From positions 1 to 11,953 of the forward strand of contig JARFRI010000237.1 in assembly GCA_029287335.1 (NCBI GenBank): 11,953 nucleotides of DNA. Direction: 5' to 3'. Source of the stretch: Phycisphaera sp. (GTDB lineage Bacteria; Planctomycetota; Phycisphaerae; Phycisphaerales; Phycisphaeraceae). Positions within the stretch are counted from its first letter, which is position 1. The number at the start of each line of letters is the position of its first letter. A program made the translations under genes and the position numbers. The notes beneath the pieces were generated by a model that saw only the letters and a list, made by a program, of their open reading frames with translations, was not told the origin of the DNA and did no database searches. Of the stretch, positions 6,789 through 11,953 are shown in pieces.

Positions 6789-7982
6789 TTACCCGCGTTC
6801 GAGCGGTGGACGAGGGGTCACCTTCGATCGGGCTTCGACCGCGTCGCGGATTGCTTCATGGGGCGTCCGCGCTAAAGCGGTGAGGTGGCCCATCTTTCGG
6901 CCCGGCCGAGCCTGAGCTTTGCCATACAAATGCAGGTGCAAGGTATCGCCCGCCTCAAGCAGTCCCCACAAAGGAGCATCCGCCACTTCCCTCGCTGGCC
7001 AAAGATCACCCAGCAGGTTCACCATCGCGGCGGGCTGTTTGAGTTCAATGGGCAACGGCGGTTGACCCAGGACGCAGGCCACCTGCTGGTCGAACTGGCT
7101 GTAGGTGTACGCGTCGATTGTGAGGTGGCCGGAGTTGTGCGGGCGCGGGGCAAGCTCGTTGACGAGCATTTTGCCGTCTCGTGTTTGAAAGAACTCGACG
7201 CAGAGCACGCCGACAACATCGAGTTTCTCCATCACTCTTTTAGCGATGGCGACAGCCTCCGCTTCGACGTTTTTGGGGGCACCGCTGGGGACGACGGAGA
7301 TATCCAGGATGTGGTTGCGGTGGGTATTGGCGATCGGACCATAAGTGACGACCTCGCCGTTGACACCTCGTGCCGCGACAATGGAGACCTCTTGCTCAAA
7401 GTCGATGAAGCCCTCGTAGACGCAGGGCTGCTTGCCCAGGTCTTCCCATGCATAAATCAGCCCGGCCTCATCAGCCGAGTGCAGCACGCGCTGGCCCTTG
7501 CCGTCGTACCCGCCGCTGGCTGTCTTTAGCACGGCAGGCGAGCCGATGGTCTTTGCTGCCTCGCGCAACCCTTCCAACGACTCAACCTTCGCAAACGGCC
7601 CGACGGGAATGCCGTGAGACTGTAGCGTTGTCTTCTCTACAATTCGGTCCTGTGCCACGGCGAGGACTTGCTGTCCAGGTCGAACCGGGCAGTGCTTGGC
7701 ACACGCCGCAGCCGTCGCCGCAGGGACGTTCTCAAACTCATACGTCACCGCATCGACGGACTGTGCAAATTTTTCCACCGCATCAAGATCGTTGTATGCC
7801 GCGATGGTCTTGTGATCGCACACTTGGGTCGCGGGCTCGCCATCGCCGGGGCAAAACACGTGCGTCTTGATACCCGCGCGTTTAGCCGCATGGCAAAACA
7901 TCTGCCCGAGCTGGCCGCCGCCGAGCATGCCGATCACATTTGGTGATTGGGTGATTTGGCGATGTGGTGAAGTATCAGTCAT
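6789..7982 (-). CDS. purK: N5-carboxyaminoimidazole ribonucleotide synthase
   Basis: PurK uses ATP and bicarbonate to carboxylate AIR to N5-CAIR in purine synthesis; PurE then isomerises it, but no purE is in this window. The 397-residue ATP-grasp protein has the N-terminal GMLGGGQLGQM at 18-28, YEFENVP at 81-87, the ATP-binding KTASGGYDGKGQ at 153-164, and the catalytic NELAPRPHNSGH at 275-286. The C-terminal domain is complete. The start is uncertain. From the ATG at 7982, residues 5-15 (SPHRQITQSPN) are encoded by a tandem repeat and are atypical; a GTG at 7937 (residue 16) would give a chain beginning near the usual GGGQLG. A TACAAT at 7998-7993 is a possible -10 box only 10 bases before the ATG, which also favours an internal start or a leaderless message. 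Confidence 0.95.
   Translation of the reverse strand: MTDTSPHRQITQSPNVIGMLGGGQLGQMFCHAAKRAGIKTHVFCPGDGEPATQVCDHKTIAAYNDLDAVEKFAQSVDAVTYEFENVPAATAAACAKHCPVRPGQQVLAVAQDRIVEKTTLQSHGIPVGPFAKVESLEGLREAAKTIGSPAVLKTASGGYDGKGQRVLHSADEAGLIYAWEDLGKQPCVYEGFIDFEQEVSIVAARGVNGEVVTYGPIANTHRNHILDISVVPSGAPKNVEAEAVAIAKRVMEKLDVVGVLCVEFFQTRDGKMLVNELAPRPHNSGHLTIDAYTYSQFDQQVACVLGQPPLPIELKQPAAMVNLLGDLWPAREVADAPLWGLLEAGDTLHLHLYGKAQARPGRKMGHLTALARTPHEAIRDAVEARSKVTPRPPLERG
7939..7970 (+). repeat. Four tandem 8-base units TTTGGTGA inside the purK start
   Basis: Units are TTTGGTGA, TTGGGTGA, TTTGGCGA and TGTGGTGA, end to end, covering codons 5-15 of purK as annotated. The same unit recurs in the opposite orientation at 8072-8102, so the two blocks form a widely spaced inverted pair around the purK-panD gap. 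Confidence 0.75.
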
Positions 7983-8071
7983 TGGAAGCTGGATTGTACC
8001 GGGAGCGTGCGAGGCGTTGGCACTCGATCACAGCACGCGCAAACCGACAGCAATCGTTGCGGGATGAAACG

Positions 8072-8102
8072 TCACCAAATCGAAATTCACCAAATCACAG
8101 AA
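8072..8102 (-). repeat. Inverted counterpart of the TTTGGTGA repeat at the panD stop
   Basis: On the plus strand TCACCAAA occurs at 8072-8079 and 8087-8094, followed by TCACAGAA; these are the complement of the units at 7939-7970. The panD stop codon (8095-8097) falls inside this block, so the repeat may supply the stop. Confidence 0.65.
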
Positions 8103-8487
8103 TGGCAGGCTGGTCCACATCGCTGTGATACTTCAGGAGTTGATCGACGCGGTTGTGTTCGTCGCAGAGGACGACGTTGGCCTCATGGCCTTGCACTTCT
8201 TGCTCGTTGAGCAGGCCGTAGGTCAGGATGATGACCTTGTGGCCGACCTCGGTAAGCTTGGCCGCGGCACCGTTGATTTCGATCTTCCCGCTACCGGGGG
8301 CACCACGAATGATGTAGGTCTCAAACCGCTGGGCGTTGTCGATGTCCAGGATCCAGACCGCTTCGTTGGGGCGCATGCCAGCAGCGACCAGCAGGTCCGC
8401 ATCGATCGTGATCGAGCCGACGTAGTCGGGGTCGCACCGCGTGACGGTCGCGCGGTGGATTTTGCTGGTCATCATCTTTCTAAGCAT
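8095..8487 (-). CDS. panD: Aspartate 1-decarboxylase
   Basis: PanD decarboxylates L-aspartate to beta-alanine for pantothenate and coenzyme A. It is made as a proenzyme that cleaves itself to create a pyruvoyl group. The 130-residue product aligns with the E. coli enzyme without shift at the key sites: Lys9, His11, Tyr22, the Gly24-Ser25 cleavage pair, Arg54, Thr57-Tyr58, and the INGAAA segment with Asn72. I chose the ATG at 8487 because GGGAGG (8496-8501) sits eight bases before it and the chain then starts like other PanDs. The same frame is open to 8640, but the added 51 residues do not resemble the family. It is divergent from the photolyase gene. Aspartate comes from oxaloacetate, the PEPC product, which gives a metabolic link to the downstream operon. 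Transcription with purK across a 112-base gap is uncertain. Confidence 0.96.
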   Translation of the reverse strand: MLRKMMTSKIHRATVTRCDPDYVGSITIDADLLVAAGMRPNEAVWILDIDNAQRFETYIIRGAPGSGKIEINGAAAKLTEVGHKVIILTYGLLNEQEVQGHEANVVLCDEHNRVDQLLKYHSDVDQPAIL

Positions 8488-8495
8488 GGTCTTGG

Positions 8496-8501
8496 CCTCC
8501 C
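8496..8501 (-). promoter_or_regulatory. Strong ribosome binding site that fixes the panD start
   Basis: GGGAGG on the minus strand, eight bases before the ATG at 8487. It decides between this start and in-frame upstream ATGs near 8526 and 8640. Confidence 0.8.
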
Positions 8502-8527
8502 TCAAACGAGGGGATTTCCCAAACATT

Positions 8528-8556
8528 ATTGTAGGGCCGGTAAACCTTAACGTCGA
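8528..8556 (-). promoter_or_regulatory. Possible panD promoter
   Basis: On the minus strand TCGACG (8556-8551, four of six bases match TTGACA) is followed after 17 bases by TACAAT (8533-8528). The leader would be about 35 bases and include the GGGAGG site. It lies in the divergent gap between panD and the photolyase gene. Confidence 0.45.
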
Positions 8557-8615
8557 GCCTGAAATGTCCTGCCTACGATGTCCCATGCCTATTCTATACA
8601 ACGACTCAACCCGCC

Positions 8616-10162
<1,547 letters not shown>

Positions 10163-10163
<1 letters not shown>

Positions 10164-11674
10164 TGCGCAAGGTTCTTGTTACCGGTGCAACGGGTTACAT
10201 CGGCGGTCGGCTGGTGCCTCGGCTGATCGATCGCGGCGACGCGGTGCGCGTGCTGGTGCGCGACCGCGAGCGAGTTGCGGGACGGGCATGGGAAGGCATG
10301 GTCGATGTGGCGGTCGGCGATGTGCTTGAGCCCGAGACAATACGCGAGGCGCTCGAAGATATCGACACGGCCTACTACCTGATTCACGCGATGGGGGCGG
10401 ATGGCGACTTTGCCGAGCGCGATCGACGCGGGGCGGAAAATTTTGGCTCGGCTGCAAAAGCCGCCGGTGTGAAGCACGTGATTTATTTGGGAGGTCTACA
10501 GCCGGATGATGATCAGCGGGCTTCGCCGCACCTGGCGAGCCGGGCGGAAACGGGGCGGGTGTTGGCCGAGCATGTGCCGGTGACGGAGCTTCGGGCTGGG
10601 CCGATCATCGGGTCGGGCTCGGCGAGCTTTGAGATGGTCCGCTACCTGACCGAGCGATTGCCGGCGATGGTCGCGCCCAAGTGGATTAAAAATATGGTGC
10701 AGCCAATTGCGGTGCGCGACATCCTCGCATACCTGCTGGCGGCCAGCGAACACGAGCCAGCGGGCGTGATCGATGTGGGCGGGGAGCAGCTCACCTTCCG
10801 CGACATGATGCATGGCTACGCTGGTGTGCGTGGCCTCAATCGCATTATCATCCCCGTGCCGGTGCTTGCGCCAAAGTTGGCTGCGCGCTGGGTCGGGTTT
10901 GTCACGCCGATCCCCAATCGCTTGGCGGTACCGCTCGTTGAGGGCGTCGTACAGCCGTTGGTCGTGAGTGATGACAAGGCCAAGCGTTTGTTTCCGCAGA
11001 TCAAGCCGATCGATTACCGCACGTCTGTCGAGTTGGCCTTAGGCAAAATCGAACTGGGCGACATTGAGACGCGATGGTCCGGCTCGCTCGGGCAGGGCGA
11101 GACGCTGCAACTCGAAGACTCCAAGGGTATCGTCCGCGAACTGCGCCGCGTCCGTGCCGACTGCTCGGCCCAGGCGCTGTACCGCTCGTTCACGTCGTTG
11201 GGTGGTGAGCGTGGCTACCTCACCTTCAACTGGGCCTGGCGCTTGCGCGGCGCGATGGATGCGCTCGTCGGCGGCCCGGGCCTTCGCCGAGGAAGACGCC
11301 ACCCCGACGAACTGCTGCCGGGCGAAGCGATGGACTTTTGGCGTGTCGAAGAGGTTGAGCCCAATGAGCGATTGACCCTTCGTGCCGAGATGAAACTCCC
11401 CGGCGAGGCCTGGCTGCGATGGGAAGTCTGCAACGAAAAAGACGGGTCGGTCTACCTCGATCAGACCGCCGCGTTCCGCCCAAGGGGTTTGCCCGGCCTG
11501 CTGTACTGGTGGTCGCTGTACCCGGTCCACTTGGTGATGTTTACCCGCATGGCAAGAGCCATCGCGGCGCGGGGCAAGCAACTGGAGGAATCGAGTCAGA
11601 AAGACTTTCACAGAGATCACGGAGGCACTGAGGGCACAGAGCAAGACAAAAAATCCACCGGCTTTTCTCCGTGA
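10163..11674 (+). CDS. SDR-type NAD(P)-binding protein with C-terminal DUF2867 domain
   Basis: Residues 1 to about 300 form an atypical short-chain dehydrogenase/NmrA-like Rossmann domain: GATGYIG at 8-14, an RVLVRDR segment after the second strand, YYLIHAMG at about 71-78, and YLGGL at about 108-112. A classical YxxxK catalytic pair is not obvious, so it may act on or sense NAD(P)H in an unusual way. Residues about 310-475 match the DUF2867 style (SLGGERGYLTFNWAWRLRG, then DFWRVEEVEPNERLTLRAEMKLPGEAWL). A hydrophobic YWWSLYPVHLVMF follows. The ATG overlaps the photolyase stop (TAATG), with GGAGG at 10151-10155, so translation is coupled. The last 27 residues (477-503) are encoded by an inverted repeat element, which also supplies the stop; the native end was probably near residue 476. 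Substrate is unknown. Confidence 0.88.
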
Positions 11675-11704
11675 CCTCCGTGACTCCGTGGCATCAGTGA
11701 AAAA
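11605..11704. repeat. Inverted repeat element with CACGGAG-like tandem units
   Basis: The left arm (11605-11642) is CTTTCACAGAG followed by ATCACGGAGG, CACTGAGGG and CACAGAG. The right arm (11663-11704) read in reverse is TTTTCACTGATG, CCACGGAG, TCACGGAGG, TCACGGAG. The arms match imperfectly and surround about 20 bases. The element covers the last codons and stop of the SDR gene and ends just before the DUF2256 start, so it fills almost the whole junction. Confidence 0.8.
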
Positions 11705-11719
11705 TTGCCGAGGTTTTCA

Positions 11720-11893
11720 ATGCCCAATAGACAACAAGAGAATCAGCCCACCAAGACATGCCCGGTCTGCAATCGCGACTTCACCTGGCGCAAGAAGTGG
11801 GAACGCGACTGGGAGCAAGTGAAATACTGCTCCAAGGCTTGTGGAAAGAAGGGCGATGTTTTAGCCGCCAAGGACGCCAAGAGCGCCAAGTAA
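11720..11893 (+). CDS. DUF2256-type small zinc-binding protein
   Basis: This 57-residue protein has CPVC (Cys14, Cys17) and YCSKAC (Cys37, Cys41), a four-cysteine arrangement suited to one zinc ion. [18 protein letters not shown] between them is characteristic of DUF2256 proteins. I recall that genes of this family often lie beside photolyase/cryptochrome genes of the PF04244 type, and the same pairing occurs here with the SDR gene between. Its molecular role is not known to me. The ATG at 11720 is chosen because GAGG (11710-11713) lies six bases before it; an in-frame TTG at 11705 has no such site. The last nine or so residues (AAKDAKSAK) come from a repeat element, so the ancestral protein was probably shorter. 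Confidence 0.85.
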   Translation: MPNRQQENQPTKTCPVCNRDFTWRKKWERDWEQVKYCSKACGKKGDVLAAKDAKSAK

Positions 11894-11927
11894 AGCCATT
11901 GCCTTAAACCTTGGCGTTCTTGGCGGC
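11864..11927. repeat. Long hairpin of GCCAAGGAC-type units across the DUF2256 stop
   Basis: The left arm (11864-11881, made of GCCAAG-containing 9-base units) pairs with 11910-11927 over 18 positions, with a single G-T mismatch that would be a G-U pair in RNA. The 28-base loop holds a further half unit and the stop codon. It could act as a transcript end or stability structure, but no T-run follows, so I class it as a repeat and do not call it a terminator. Confidence 0.8.
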
Positions 11928-11953
11928 AATTGCTGGTTGTTTCACGGTGCCAA

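Noticed and set aside
11039..11644. 201-codon open frame antisense to the SDR/DUF2867 gene
   Set aside because: It is a shadow of a supported gene with no family motif.
11605..11927. Possible CRISPR array from the repeated units near the right edge
   Set aside because: Units are 8-10 bases, degenerate and inverted, with no regular spacers and no cas genes nearby.
11864..11940. Rho-independent terminator after DUF2256
   Set aside because: The stem is strong but the loop is long and no T-run follows on either strand, so it is recorded as a repeat.

Overview
The window is GC-rich, densely coded bacterial chromosome. It probably comes from a planctomycete, perhaps of the Phycisphaerae type. That guess rests on the style of the proteins and on three families of short tandem-unit inverted repeats (TTTGGTGA, CACGGAG-like and GCCAAGGAC-like units) that I associate with Planctomycetota and relatives. 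No rRNA, tRNA, CRISPR array, transposase or phage gene is visible, and no gap exceeds 300 bases.

Layout. Nine genes lie on the minus strand (1-8487) and three on the plus strand (8616-11893), diverging from about 8490-8615. In minus-strand transcription order they are: panD (aspartate 1-decarboxylase), purK (bicarbonate-using purine enzyme), a small winged-helix regulator, then hpf (ribosome hibernation factor), sbtA (sodium/bicarbonate symporter), sbtB (PII-like regulator), a beta-carbonic anhydrase and ppc (PEP carboxylase). Last is a periplasmic adaptor of an efflux pump, cut by the left edge. The plus-strand group is a photolyase/cryptochrome of the PhrB-related family, an SDR/DUF2867 protein overlapping it by one base, and a small four-cysteine DUF2256 protein.

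Main reading. hpf-sbtA-sbtB-CA-ppc looks like one transcript. It follows a near-consensus promoter (TTGACA, 17 bases, TATATT) whose -10 box is one arm of an inverted repeat. The gene order suggests a route in which bicarbonate is imported (SbtA, gated by SbtB), equilibrated with CO2 (carbonic anhydrase) and fixed onto PEP by PEP carboxylase to give oxaloacetate. This would be a carbon-supply module serving anaplerosis, because no RuBisCO or carboxysome gene is present here. The upstream purK also consumes bicarbonate, and panD uses aspartate, a product of oxaloacetate. The winged-helix gene just upstream is a candidate regulator.

The plus-strand group looks like a light-related or DNA-repair cluster. 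Its photolyase homologue appears to lack the usual iron-sulfur cysteine pattern. Repeat elements overlap the coding ends of four genes: purK N-terminus, panD stop, SDR C-terminus and DUF2256 C-terminus. They seem to have rewritten short terminal peptides.
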